From: RBG-16-68-21 sp035286665
GTDB lineage: Bacteria > Actinomycetota > Acidimicrobiia > Spongiisociales > UBA11373
Assembly (NCBI GenBank): GCA_035286665.1
Contig: DATECY010000019.1
Span: forward strand, 1-30,461
Length of the DNA: 30,461 nucleotides
Direction of reading: 5' to 3'
Of the stretch, positions 1 to 8,035 are shown piece after piece. A program made the position numbers and the translations under genes. Each line of letters begins with the position of its first letter. Position 1 is the first letter of the stretch. Under the pieces are notes generated by a model. The model did no database searches. It saw only the letters and a program-made list of their open reading frames with translations, and had not been told where the DNA came from.

Positions 1-869
1 TCGGAGAAGACCGACGGGTCGAACGACGGCATCGATGCCATGGCGACGATCGACCCGTCCCTCGGGTCGATCACCACACCGGCGGCGCGCCTGACCTCTT
101 CTCCCTCCTGACGGGAGAGCGCAATGGCCAGCGTCAGGTCGTCTTCGAGGAAGCGTTGGACGTCGAGGTCGATCGTGGTGACGACGCTTCCTCCCGGCTG
201 CGGCGGCGTCTCGTCGAGCACACCGAGGATCTCGCCCTGGGCATTCACCTTGTAGGTGATCGTGCCTCTCGTCCCCCGCAGGATCCAGTCGTAGGACCGT
301 TCGATCCCGAACTTGCCCACCCGGTCGTTGACGGAGATGTCGGTACGACTGAGGTCGTCCTCACCGGGCGCACCGATGTACCCGACGATGTGGGCGGCTA
401 TCTGACCGAGCGGGTAGACCCGGGCCGGTATCGGCTCGATCGACACGCCGGGGAACTTTTCGATGTCTTCGAGCACGAACGCCGCGGTCGCCGCGCTCAC
501 CGGGTCGCCGAGCGGGAACCGGCTGCCCGACCCGTGGTCGTCGAACGTCCGGCGAATCTCTGATGCGGGGATGCCCAGAAGGGCGGACAGGTTGTCGATC
601 AGACCCCCTTCCTGCTCCAGGCTGACCAGCTGGCGATCGACGAGCACCCGCATCGTGGCCTCGGAACCCGCCATCAGTTCCTTGCCGCCTCGGTCGAAGA
701 TGTCGCCGCGGGGTGCCTCGATGGTCACCACCCTGATCTGCTGGCTGGCGGCCACCTGGAGCGAGTCCTGGATGTCGGTGACCTGGAGGAACCACATCCG
801 AAGCAGGAGGATCGAGAACAACCCTCCCATGAAGACTCCGACGGTGAGCAGGCGCCAACCGGGCTTCAT
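1..869 (-). CDS. mrdA: Penicillin-binding protein 2 (elongasome transpeptidase), 3' part missing
   Basis: Class B penicillin-binding protein that cross-links peptidoglycan during cell elongation, working with MreBCD and RodA. Translation from the ATG at 869 gives MKPGWRLLTVGVF, one membrane anchor (about residues 5-27), then the dimerisation domain with EAPRGDIFDRGG and VGYIGAPGEDDL, and TTIDLDVQ just before the start of the transpeptidase domain (VVIDPRDGSIVAMA). The frame stays open to the window edge, so the catalytic SxxK, SxN and KTG motifs lie outside and cannot be checked. Its ATG overlaps the mreD stop in an ATGA, implying translational coupling. Position in the ndk-mreBCD operon supports the assignment to the elongation PBP2 rather than the septal PBP3. 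Confidence 0.93.
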   Translation of the reverse strand, partial: MKPGWRLLTVGVFMGGLFSILLLRMWFLQVTDIQDSLQVAASQQIRVVTIEAPRGDIFDRGGKELMAGSEATMRVLVDRQLVSLEQEGGLIDNLSALLGIPASEIRRTFDDHGSGSRFPLGDPVSAATAAFVLEDIEKFPGVSIEPIPARVYPLGQIAAHIVGYIGAPGEDDLSRTDISVNDRVGKFGIERSYDWILRGTRGTITYKVNAQGEILGVLDETPPQPGGSVVTTIDLDVQRFLEDDLTLAIALSRQEGEEVRRAAGVVIDPRDGSIVAMASMPSFDPSVFS

Positions 870-1378
870 AGCTCGAAGGGCGAGGAGCGCCGCCGCGCGG
901 CACCGAGTACCCAGGTGGCGAACGGCAGGATCATTGCAGCGAGCACCATGTTGTACAGGGACGGGAGGAGGATCTTCTTGATCAGCCCCACGTCGGCGAG
1001 CGTCTTCTCCCCGAAGATCGTACCGAGGACCGAAAACAGTGCGAGACTCCCGACGGTCACCCCGAAGACGAAGGGCCCGATGAGGCTGAAGTCGTCCTCG
1101 ATGCGGTCGCGGAACCGCAGGACGAAGTACGCGGCCGTGGTGAACACCAGTGCCCACAGGCCGAGTGCCGACTCGGACAGGAGGTCCTGGATGAGGCCCG
1201 CCCCAAACCCCAGGAGCAGGGCCGCCTCCGCCGGCAAGTGGCGGGCGAACGCGATGACCACGAGGAGCACGAGTGCCGGCGCGGCGTCGAACGGTCGGAT
1301 GCGGGCGAACATCGTCGTCTGCAAGGCCGCCGCCATGACCACGATCACGGCGGTGGAGATGAACCGCCTCAGCTTCAC
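866..1378 (-). CDS. mreD: Rod shape-determining protein MreD
   Basis: Small integral membrane protein (170 aa) of the cell-elongation complex. It is almost entirely hydrophobic, with about five predicted membrane segments, for example residues 8-25, 30-45, 55-85 and 100-125, and a short basic C-terminus (AARRRSSPFEL). MreD sequences are poorly conserved, so the call rests on topology, length (family about 160-180 aa) and its place between mreC and the PBP2 gene. The start is a GTG that overlaps the mreC stop as GTGA, and the stop overlaps the mrdA ATG as ATGA. Confidence 0.88.
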   Translation of the reverse strand: MKLRRFISTAVIVVMAAALQTTMFARIRPFDAAPALVLLVVIAFARHLPAEAALLLGFGAGLIQDLLSESALGLWALVFTTAAYFVLRFRDRIEDDFSLIGPFVFGVTVGSLALFSVLGTIFGEKTLADVGLIKKILLPSLYNMVLAAMILPFATWVLGAARRRSSPFEL

Positions 1379-2331
1379 GGCGCCGACCCAGCCAACGTCG
1401 TCGTGGTCGTCGTAGATGGCGCCTGGTCGCCGTCACCCTCCGACGGTGTGCCACCAGGCGGGACCGTGGCCGGAAGCCTGCTCGGGTCCTCGAGTCCTCC
1501 GATCGTTGCCTCGTCGCGGGTGAACACGAGCACCTTGACGTAATCGATCCTCGTCAAGCCTGCGACCGGGTCGGCCGTGGTGCGCAGCGAGAAACCCACC
1601 TCGGAGCGGGCAGCCTCTCGCACCCGGGCCACGGCGATCCCTGCCGGGAACCGGCCATCGGCGGTGACGAGGAGATCACCCACCACTACCGCGGCGTCGG
1701 TGTTGAACAGCTCGAGGACCATGGGCCCACTCCCCCGGCCGGTGAGCACGCCGGTCTCGCCGGTTCGCTCGATGCGGACCGCGATGTGGATCGTCGGGTC
1801 GGTGATGAGGCGGACCCTGGCGACGCTGTCGGTGACGGCGACGACGCGGCCGATCAAGCCACCCTCGTCGATCACCGGCATGTCGAGTCCCACGCCGTCG
1901 AGGGCACCCTTGTCGATCACCCGTACCTGATCGAACTCGGACACTCCGACCGCGAGCACCTGGGCGCTGATCGAGTCGAGGCCCTCGGGGGGGTCGACCC
2001 CGAGCAGCGCCTCCAATTCACTGACGCGCACCTGCAGGCTTGCGGTCTCCTGGAGCTGGCGCTCGAGCTCGGCCACTTGCTGACGCAGCCGTTGGTTGTC
2101 GGAGCTGAGGCTGAAGAGGTCGGAGAGGCTCTCGAAGAAATCGGCGACGGGCCGGGTGGCAGAGGCCACGACATGCTCCAGGGGGGTGAACACCGATTGG
2201 GCGCCGTCACGCATGGTGCTGCCGAGGCCGGAACCGGAAGCCCGAAGGTCCATCGTCACCAGGGCCAGCGACAGGACGAGAAGGCCGATGAAGACACCGG
2301 TCGGCCGATCGATGTTGCTCGGGCGCCACAT
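1375..2331 (-). CDS. mreC: Rod shape-determining protein MreC
   Basis: Bitopic scaffold of the elongasome (318 aa) that links cytoplasmic MreB to periplasmic or extracytoplasmic PBP2. A signal anchor lies at about residues 12-30. A coiled coil follows at about 75-110 (LSSDNQRLRQQVAELERQLQ), then the beta-barrel MreC domain containing the family-typical GLIGRVVAV and RVRLITDP segments. The C-terminus ends in a Thr-rich tail (PSTTTTTTL), common in this lineage. It starts 13 nt after the mreB stop, and its stop overlaps mreD. Confidence 0.94.
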   Translation of the reverse strand: MWRPSNIDRPTGVFIGLLVLSLALVTMDLRASGSGLGSTMRDGAQSVFTPLEHVVASATRPVADFFESLSDLFSLSSDNQRLRQQVAELERQLQETASLQVRVSELEALLGVDPPEGLDSISAQVLAVGVSEFDQVRVIDKGALDGVGLDMPVIDEGGLIGRVVAVTDSVARVRLITDPTIHIAVRIERTGETGVLTGRGSGPMVLELFNTDAAVVVGDLLVTADGRFPAGIAVARVREAARSEVGFSLRTTADPVAGLTRIDYVKVLVFTRDEATIGGLEDPSRLPATVPPGGTPSEGDGDQAPSTTTTTTLAGSAP

Positions 2332-2344
2332 GAGCGGCGCCGCC

Positions 2345-3379
2345 CTACATGCCGCCGGCCGTCGTCGTCAGGACCTCTTGGAGCATGTCGAACTCTTCGA
2401 GGCACCGCCCGGAGCCGAGCACGACCGAGTGGAGCGGCCGGTCGGCGGTGATGACGGGGGTGCCCGTCTCGTTGGCGATCCTGACGTCGAGGCCGCGCAG
2501 CAGTGCGCCGCCGCCGGTGAGCACGATTCCCCGCTCCATGACGTCCGAGGACAACTCCGGCGGTGTCTTGTCGAGACAGAACTTCACTGCGTCGACCACC
2601 GCCTGAACGGGCTCCTCGATGGCCTCCCTCACTTCTGCAGCCGTGATGATGACCGTCTTGGGGAGGCCGGTGACGAGGTCGCGACCGCGGATCTCGGCAC
2701 TCGGCTCGTCGACGAACGGCCACGCCGAGCCGATCGCCATCTTGAGCTGCTCGGCAGTGCGGTCGCCGAGCAGCAGGTTGTATTCCTTCTTGACCCAGTC
2801 GACGATCGACTCGTCGAGCTCGTCGCCGCCGGTCCGGATACTCCGAGCCACGACGATGCCGCCCATGGAGATGACCGCCACCTCGGTGGTGCCGCCGCCC
2901 ATGTCGATGATCACCGACCCGGCAGGCTCGTGGATCGGGAGGTCCACGCCGATGGCGGCGGCCATCGGCTCTTCGATGGTGTACGCCCGCCGGGCGCCTG
3001 CGTGGTACGCGGCCTCTTCAACGGCGCGTCGCTCGACACCGGTGATGCCGGAGGGAACGCAGATGATGATCCGGGGACGAGCCCAGCGGCGAGGCTGCAC
3101 CTTCTTGATGAAGTAGCGCAGCATCTTCTCGGTGATGTCGAAGTCGGCGATCACACCGTCGCGAAGGGGCCGAATCGCCTGGATGTGAGACGGGGTGCGG
3201 CCGATCATGCGCTTGGCCTCGAGGCCGACGGCGAGAGCCCGGTTGTCCCTGGTGTTGATCGCCACCACCGACGGCTCGTTGAGCACGATGCCCTGGCCGC
3301 GCACGTACACGAGCGTGTTCGCGGTTCCGAGATCGATGGCCATGTCGCGGGTCGCCAGCGACATCAAGCTGTTCGCCAT
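2345..3379 (-). CDS. mreB: Rod shape-determining protein MreB (actin-like)
   Basis: Actin-family ATPase that polymerises under the membrane and directs lateral wall synthesis. Nucleotide-binding motifs are visible: DLGTANTLVYV (phosphate 1, residues 16-26), IIDMGGGTTEVAV (phosphate 2) and GIVLTGGGALLRGL (adenosine motif). The length of 344 aa is normal. The frame is open further upstream, but the start at 3379 (MANSLMSLATRD) is preferred because the homology begins there and an AAGGG lies just upstream; the extra N-terminal residues from 3433 do not look like MreB. It is the first mre gene after ndk, separated by 133 bp holding an inverted repeat. Confidence 0.96.
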   Translation of the reverse strand: MANSLMSLATRDMAIDLGTANTLVYVRGQGIVLNEPSVVAINTRDNRALAVGLEAKRMIGRTPSHIQAIRPLRDGVIADFDITEKMLRYFIKKVQPRRWARPRIIICVPSGITGVERRAVEEAAYHAGARRAYTIEEPMAAAIGVDLPIHEPAGSVIIDMGGGTTEVAVISMGGIVVARSIRTGGDELDESIVDWVKKEYNLLLGDRTAEQLKMAIGSAWPFVDEPSAEIRGRDLVTGLPKTVIITAAEVREAIEEPVQAVVDAVKFCLDKTPPELSSDVMERGIVLTGGGALLRGLDVRIANETGTPVITADRPLHSVVLGSGRCLEEFDMLQEVLTTTAGGM

Positions 3380-3440
3380 GTGGGCCCTTGCTGGAGTGAG
3401 CGGAGTGTACCCGGCTCCGGCGTCAATGAGCATGTGCCGA

Positions 3441-3491
3441 CAGGAGGCCGGTCCATCGCCTGACGGCTCGCATGCGAGCCCTGACCTCCTG
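3441..3491. terminator. Inverted repeats between ndk and mreB
   Basis: Two nested inverted repeats lie in the 133-bp ndk-mreB gap. An inner perfect 16-bp palindrome occupies 3465-3480 (GGCTCGCATGCGAGCC). An outer 7-bp pair, CAGGAGG at 3441-3447 and CCTCCTG at 3485-3491, encloses it. There is no T-run, so it may be a weak terminator, an attenuator setting mreB below ndk, or a protein-binding site. Confidence 0.4.
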
Positions 3492-3512
3492 CCGTGGGCC
3501 TATTGGCGCGCT

Positions 3513-3911
3513 CTAGCCGAAGAAGAGGAGGAGTTCGCGTTCGGCACTGGTCGCAGAGTCCGATCCGTGCACGATGTTCTCGGCGATCACGGTGGCGAAG
3601 TCGCCGCGAATCGTTCCGGGAGCCGCTTCCACGGGGTTGGTGACACCCATGATCGTTCTGGCGATCGACACCGCGCTCGGCCCGTCCCACTGCATGGCCA
3701 CCACGGGGCCGCTGGTGATGAACGCCACCAACTCGCCGAAGAACGGGCGCTCGACGTGTTCGGCGTAGTGACGCTTGGCCATCTCCCCATCGATGGTGAG
3801 CATCCGCATCCGACTCAGGGTCAGGCCCTTGCGCTCGAGGCGCCTGATCACCTCTCCGACGAGTCCCCGCCGCACGCCGTCGGGCTTGACCATGACAAAG
3901 GTGTGTTCCAC
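3513..3911 (-). CDS. ndk: Nucleoside diphosphate kinase
   Basis: Transfers the gamma-phosphate from ATP to NDPs through a phosphohistidine intermediate, balancing NTP and dNTP pools. The protein is 132 aa, slightly shorter than the usual 136-140. It has the N-terminal TFVMVKPDGVRRGLVGEV, the RPFFGELVAFITSGPVVAM core, and the active-site NIVHGSDS whose His is phosphorylated. The C-terminal tail is short, ending ERELLLFFG. The start is GTG at 3911, with a run of Gs about 8 nt upstream. A TACTCT box on the minus strand at 3944-3949 could be its -10 element. ndk just upstream of mreB is a conserved actinobacterial order. Confidence 0.96.
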   Translation of the reverse strand: MEHTFVMVKPDGVRRGLVGEVIRRLERKGLTLSRMRMLTIDGEMAKRHYAEHVERPFFGELVAFITSGPVVAMQWDGPSAVSIARTIMGVTNPVEAAPGTIRGDFATVIAENIVHGSDSATSAERELLLFFG

Positions 3912-3963
3912 GTTGTGACCCCCGAGAGACTCCAGCCGAGGGGAGAGTAGTTCTGAGTTGCCC

Positions 3964-4041
3964 GTCGTGAGTCGTGAGCCCTCAGTTCTCAGTTCTGCTT
4001 ACTCATCACTCATCACTCATCACTCATCACTTACGACTCAC
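3964..4041. repeat. Heptamer tandem repeats, locus A (ndk-folC gap)
   Basis: Three different 7-bp tandem repeats are packed between ndk and folC: GTCGTGA x2 (3964-3977), CTCAGTT x2 (3981-3994) and ACTCATC x4 (4001-4028). A 12-nt arm at 3967-3978 is complementary, apart from one G:T pair, to 4030-4041, which overlaps the folC stop codon. The ACTCATC array therefore sits in the loop of a potential hairpin immediately after folC, where it might act as a folC terminator. Confidence 0.8.
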
Positions 4042-5267
4042 ACCACGCCCAAGGCGACTCTCGCCTCTCCCACCACGTAGATCGACCCGGTGATCAGGAC
4101 CGGACCGCCCCCCTGCAGAGCGGCTCGGACGGCTTCGGCCACCGACGGGTGCGCCGTCGCCGGCACCCCGATGACATCGGCGACGACGCGAGCCATCTCC
4201 TCGGCAGGCATCGCCCGCGGCGTGTGCGCCGCCGCGGTGTGTATCGAGGCGGCGGCGTCTCTCAGGTGTACGAGCATCGCCGGCACGTCCTTGTCGCTCA
4301 TCGCGCCGAACACCACGGTCCACCGCAGGTTCCGATACTCCTCGTCGAGGGCGGCGGCGAGCGCCGCGACCCCGTCGGGGTTGTGCGCCCCGTCGGTCAG
4401 CACCAAGGGCTCGGTTCGAATCGCTTCCATTCGACCCGGTGATGTGGCCCGCGCCGCCGCTTCTCGCACCGCCGCCTCGTCGAGGTCCCGGTCGAACAGG
4501 GCCTCGACCGCGGCGACCGCGGTGGCGAAGTTGGCAACCTGATGCCTCCCGTGCAAACGCAACTCCAGGTCGGTGTACCTGCCGTGGATGCCGTCGAGGT
4601 CGAAGCGCCATCCGGTTCGAGTCTGTTCGGCCTCGGCCGGTCCGAAGTCGTCACCGAATCTGAACCACTTCGCTCCCTGCTCCCGGGCGCGTTGCTCGGC
4701 CACGACGATCGCCTCGGGGACGAGATGCCCGGTGACCAGGACGGACTCCCGGTCGAGGATCGCCAGCTTCTCTGCGGCGATGAGGGGCACGGTCGTGCCG
4801 AGGTAGTCGGTGTGCTCGAGTCCGATCGTCGTCACGACCGCCACGTCGGAGGTGGCGACGTTGGTCGCGTCGAGACGGCCCCCCAGGCCCACCTCGATGA
4901 CGCCGACGTCCACGGCCTGGTCGGCGAACCACGAGAAGGCCATGGCCGCGGTGAGCTCGAAGTAGGTGATGCCGTCGCCGGTCCGCTCCTCGTGCATGTC
5001 CACGATCGGCGCGAGTTCGCTCACAACGTCGGCGAACACCTCGGGAGACATCACGAAGCCCCCCACCTCGAACCGTCCCTCGATTGCGTCGAGGTGGGGC
5101 GAGGTGAACACCCCTGCGGTGAGTCCCATGGCCGACACCAGCGTCCCGGCCATCCGACTGGTGGACGTCTTGCCGTTGGTTCCGGCGACGTGGATGATCG
5201 GATACGACTCCTCGGGATGGGCGAGCACGTCGAGCAGGCCGGAGATCCGCTCCAGGCCCGGCTTCAC
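4038..5267 (-). CDS. folC: Bifunctional folylpolyglutamate synthase/dihydrofolate synthase
   Basis: Mur-ligase-family ATP-dependent enzyme that adds glutamate to dihydropteroate and to folates. Visible motifs are the P-loop HVAGTNGKTST, the FTSPHL segment, the VGLGGRLDATN signature and LTDGAHNPDGV in the C-terminal domain. The first standard start is GTG at 5267 (409 aa). However, the frame continues upstream for 17 codons with family-like sequence (DHAAAIAYLDAHIGRG) until it meets the valS stop, and no ATG, GTG or TTG lies in that stretch. An ATC at 5318, 3 nt after the valS stop and 6 nt after a GGGG, would give a normal 426-aa protein. The product is clear but the true start is not. Confidence 0.93.
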   Translation of the reverse strand: MKPGLERISGLLDVLAHPEESYPIIHVAGTNGKTSTSRMAGTLVSAMGLTAGVFTSPHLDAIEGRFEVGGFVMSPEVFADVVSELAPIVDMHEERTGDGITYFELTAAMAFSWFADQAVDVGVIEVGLGGRLDATNVATSDVAVVTTIGLEHTDYLGTTVPLIAAEKLAILDRESVLVTGHLVPEAIVVAEQRAREQGAKWFRFGDDFGPAEAEQTRTGWRFDLDGIHGRYTDLELRLHGRHQVANFATAVAAVEALFDRDLDEAAVREAAARATSPGRMEAIRTEPLVLTDGAHNPDGVAALAAALDEEYRNLRWTVVFGAMSDKDVPAMLVHLRDAAASIHTAAAHTPRAMPAEEMARVVADVIGVPATAHPSVAEAVRAALQGGGPVLITGSIYVVGEARVALGVV

Positions 5268-5321
5268 CCCGCGGCCGATGTGCGCGTCGAGGTAGGCGAT
5301 GGCTGCGGCGTGGTCGATGGT

Positions 5322-7916
5322 CTACCCCAGATCGGATCGTTGGGCAGCGAGTTTCTCCAGCAAAGCCTCGAACTCGACGACCTTGGCCCGCTCCTTGGCA
5401 ACGACCTCGACGGGCGCCTTGTCGAGGAAGTCCGGCTTGGCAAGCTTGCCACGAGATCGGTCGAGCACCGAGCTCACGTCGGCGATCTCCTTGTCGATCC
5501 GAGTGCGCTCGGCGTCGACGTCGACCAGGCCTTCCAATGAGATGAACACCTGAGCGGAGCCGCCAACGACACGGGAGAACACATCGCCCGCCGGCGCCGC
5601 CCCCACGGCGGGGACGACCGACGCCAGTGCTTGGAACTGAGGGAACCACCACGGCGACGCGACGCCGTCGGGGTCGACCAAGGTCGCCTGGAGCGGGGCT
5701 CGCGGCGACAGCCCGTGTTCGGCGCGGAACCGACGGAAACCGACGACCAGCTCACGGAACACTTCGAAATGGGCCGGCTCTTCGCACTCCGGTGGATGTG
5801 GCCACGTCGCTGCGGCGATGAGCCCCTCTCCCACGAGGTACGACCACAGCTCCTCCGTCACGTACGGGATCACCGGATGAAACAGCTTGAGCAGATCGCG
5901 CACCACGACACCGAGGGTCGCCCTGGTCTCTTCGGAATCGGCCTTCAGCAACGTCTTGGAGAGCTCGAGGTACCAGTCGAACGCCTCGGACCAGGCGAAC
6001 GAGTAGAGGACGGCATATGCCTCACTGAAGCGGTACTCCTCGAGGAGCTCATCGGTCCGGGCGAACACGTCGTGAAGGCGGGCGAGGATCCACGCCGACT
6101 CCGGCCCGGGCTCTGCGGGATAGCCACCGTCGGCGGGGACGGAATGCTCGCCGAGGTTGGCCACGGCGAATCGGACGACGTTCCACAACTTGTTGCCGAA
6201 GCGCCGGGCGGCATCCACCCACTCCACCTGGAAGGGGACGTCCTGGCCGGATGCTGCCGCCTGGATGAGGGCGAGGCGAAGGGCGTCGGCGCCGTGCACG
6301 TCGACGATCTCCAACGGGTCGATTGCATTGCCGAGTGACTTGGACATCTTTCGGCCGTCATCGGCGCGCACCAGGCCGTGGATGACCACGTCGCTGAATG
6401 GCTTGCGGCCCGTCAGGTGGAGGCCGAACTGGATCATTCGGGCAACCCAGAACGAAATGATGTCGTAGCCGGTCACCAGCACCGCGTTGGGGTAATAGCG
6501 CCGGAAGTCGTCGGTGTCGTCGGGCCAGCCCAGCGTCGAGAAGGGAAACAGGCCCGAGGAGAACCAGGTGTCGAGGACGTCGGGGTCCTGGCGGAGGTCG
6601 GTCGAGCCGCATTCGCAGCGTGTTGGATCCTCGATGGCCACGATCACCTCACCGCAGGCTTCGCAGTACCACGCCGGGATCCGGTGCCCCCACCAGATCT
6701 GGCGGGAGATCGTCCAGTCGCGCAAGTTCTCCATCCAGTGGAGATAGGTCTTGTCCCAGCGCTCTGGCACGAAGCGAATGTCGCCGCTGCGCACCGCATC
6801 GATGGCCGGGCCGACGAGCGGCGCCACCTTCACGAACCATTGGTCGGACAGGTACGGCTCGATCACGGTGTGGCACCGTTGGCAGTGCCCTACGGCGTGG
6901 ACGTGCTGTTCGACCTTGATGAGCGCCCCGTCGGAAGCGAGTGCTTCCTTGACCGCCCTCCTTGCATCGAATCGGTCGAGTCCGGCGAAGCGGCCGCCGT
7001 TCTCGTTGATCACGCCGGCCTCATCGATCACGCAGACCGTGTCCAGCCCGTGACGCCGACCGATCTCGAAGTCGGTCTGGTCGTGCGCCGGGGTCACCTT
7101 CACCGCACCGGTGCCAAAGGCGGGATCAACCGCCTCGTCCGCCACGATCGGAATCTGTCTGTGCACCAGCGGCACCGTGACGATCCTGCCGATGGCGTCG
7201 GAGTACCGCGGGTCGTCGGGGTGGACTGCGATTCCGGTGTCACCGAGCATGGTCTCGGCCCGGGTCGTGGCGACTTCGATGCCACCGCCCCCCTCCTTGA
7301 ACGGATAGTGGACGTAGACCAATTCACCCACCTCGTCCTCGTGCTCCACTTCGACGTCACTGATTGCGGTGCGGTCACGGGGGCACCAGCTGATGATCCG
7401 ATTGCCCCGGTAGATGAGGCCCTCGTGGTAGAGATCCACGAACACCTTGCGGACCGCTGTCGACAATCCCTCGTCCATCGTGAACCGCTCGCGCGTCCAG
7501 TCCGTGGAGAACCCCATCCGTCGGATCTGGTCGGTGATCTTGCCTCCGAAGGCGGCCTTCCACAGCCAGACCTGTTCGATGAAGGCTTCGCGGCCCATCT
7601 CCTCCCGGCTCATCCCCTCCTTGGCGAGCTCTCGCTCCACGACGATCTGGGTGGCGATCCCGGCGTGATCGGTGCCGGGCAGCCACAGGGCGGCGTACCC
7701 CTGCATGCGCTTGCGGCGGATGATCAGGTCCTGGATGGTCTGATCGAGGGCATGGCCCATGTGGAGGACGCCGGTGACGTTCGGCGGGGGGATGACGATG
7801 GCGAACGGCTCGCCGTCCGGATTCAGCTCAGGCCGAAAGACCCCGGCCTTCTCCCAGCGGGAGTACCAGGTCGACTCGACCCGTTTCGGGTCGTACGCCG
7901 GATCCATCGCGGCCAT
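5322..7916 (-). CDS. valS: Valyl-tRNA synthetase
   Basis: Class I aminoacyl-tRNA synthetase that charges tRNA-Val, with a CP1 editing domain that hydrolyses Thr-tRNA. At 864 aa it is full length. Motifs in order: PPPNVTGVLHMGHAL (HIGH box), LPGTDHAGIATQ, the editing domain (VATTRAETMLGDTG), a Cys4 zinc-like insert (CEACGE and CECGS), DVLDTWFSSGLFPF, KMSKSLGN, the anticodon-binding helical domain, and a C-terminal coiled-coil arm (residues about 810-860). ATG at 7916 is used, with another in-frame Met at residue 4. folC follows directly, in the same frame after the stop. Confidence 0.97.
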   Translation of the reverse strand: MAAMDPAYDPKRVESTWYSRWEKAGVFRPELNPDGEPFAIVIPPPNVTGVLHMGHALDQTIQDLIIRRKRMQGYAALWLPGTDHAGIATQIVVERELAKEGMSREEMGREAFIEQVWLWKAAFGGKITDQIRRMGFSTDWTRERFTMDEGLSTAVRKVFVDLYHEGLIYRGNRIISWCPRDRTAISDVEVEHEDEVGELVYVHYPFKEGGGGIEVATTRAETMLGDTGIAVHPDDPRYSDAIGRIVTVPLVHRQIPIVADEAVDPAFGTGAVKVTPAHDQTDFEIGRRHGLDTVCVIDEAGVINENGGRFAGLDRFDARRAVKEALASDGALIKVEQHVHAVGHCQRCHTVIEPYLSDQWFVKVAPLVGPAIDAVRSGDIRFVPERWDKTYLHWMENLRDWTISRQIWWGHRIPAWYCEACGEVIVAIEDPTRCECGSTDLRQDPDVLDTWFSSGLFPFSTLGWPDDTDDFRRYYPNAVLVTGYDIISFWVARMIQFGLHLTGRKPFSDVVIHGLVRADDGRKMSKSLGNAIDPLEIVDVHGADALRLALIQAAASGQDVPFQVEWVDAARRFGNKLWNVVRFAVANLGEHSVPADGGYPAEPGPESAWILARLHDVFARTDELLEEYRFSEAYAVLYSFAWSEAFDWYLELSKTLLKADSEETRATLGVVVRDLLKLFHPVIPYVTEELWSYLVGEGLIAAATWPHPPECEEPAHFEVFRELVVGFRRFRAEHGLSPRAPLQATLVDPDGVASPWWFPQFQALASVVPAVGAAPAGDVFSRVVGGSAQVFISLEGLVDVDAERTRIDKEIADVSSVLDRSRGKLAKPDFLDKAPVEVVAKERAKVVEFEALLEKLAAQRSDLG

Positions 7917-7950
7917 CGCTCATCGTGGGGAGGAGTGTAGAGGAGAAGCC

Positions 7951-8033
7951 GCCAGTCGCCAGTCACCAGTCGCCAGCAAGAGAAGAAGGCTCCTGCGCAC
8001 TTTTGCAGCGGTTGGCTGGTAGCTGGTAGCTGG
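7951..8033. repeat. Heptamer tandem repeats, locus B (valS-clpX gap)
   Basis: Two 7-bp tandem repeats fill the 119-bp gap: (G/A)CCAGTC in about 3.7 copies at 7951-7976 and GCTGGTA in about 2.7 copies at 8015-8033. Their CCAG and CTGG cores are complementary and in 7-nt register, so a transcript leaving clpX could fold into a ladder of short helices separated by 3-nt internal loops. No other element was recognised in the gap. Confidence 0.8.
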
Positions 8034-8035
8034 AC

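Noticed and set aside
2096..3463. Long plus-strand open frame opposite mreB and mreC
   Set aside because: Its product is rich in Asp, Gly, Arg and His without any motif, as expected for the antisense of GC-rich coding DNA; the minus strand encodes clear MreB and MreC.
6378..7940. 520-codon plus-strand open frame opposite valS
   Set aside because: Antisense artefact of high GC third positions; the minus strand has all ValS motifs in order.
7951..8033. CRISPR-like array
   Set aside because: Units are 7 bp and directly adjoining with no spacers, and no cas gene is in the window.
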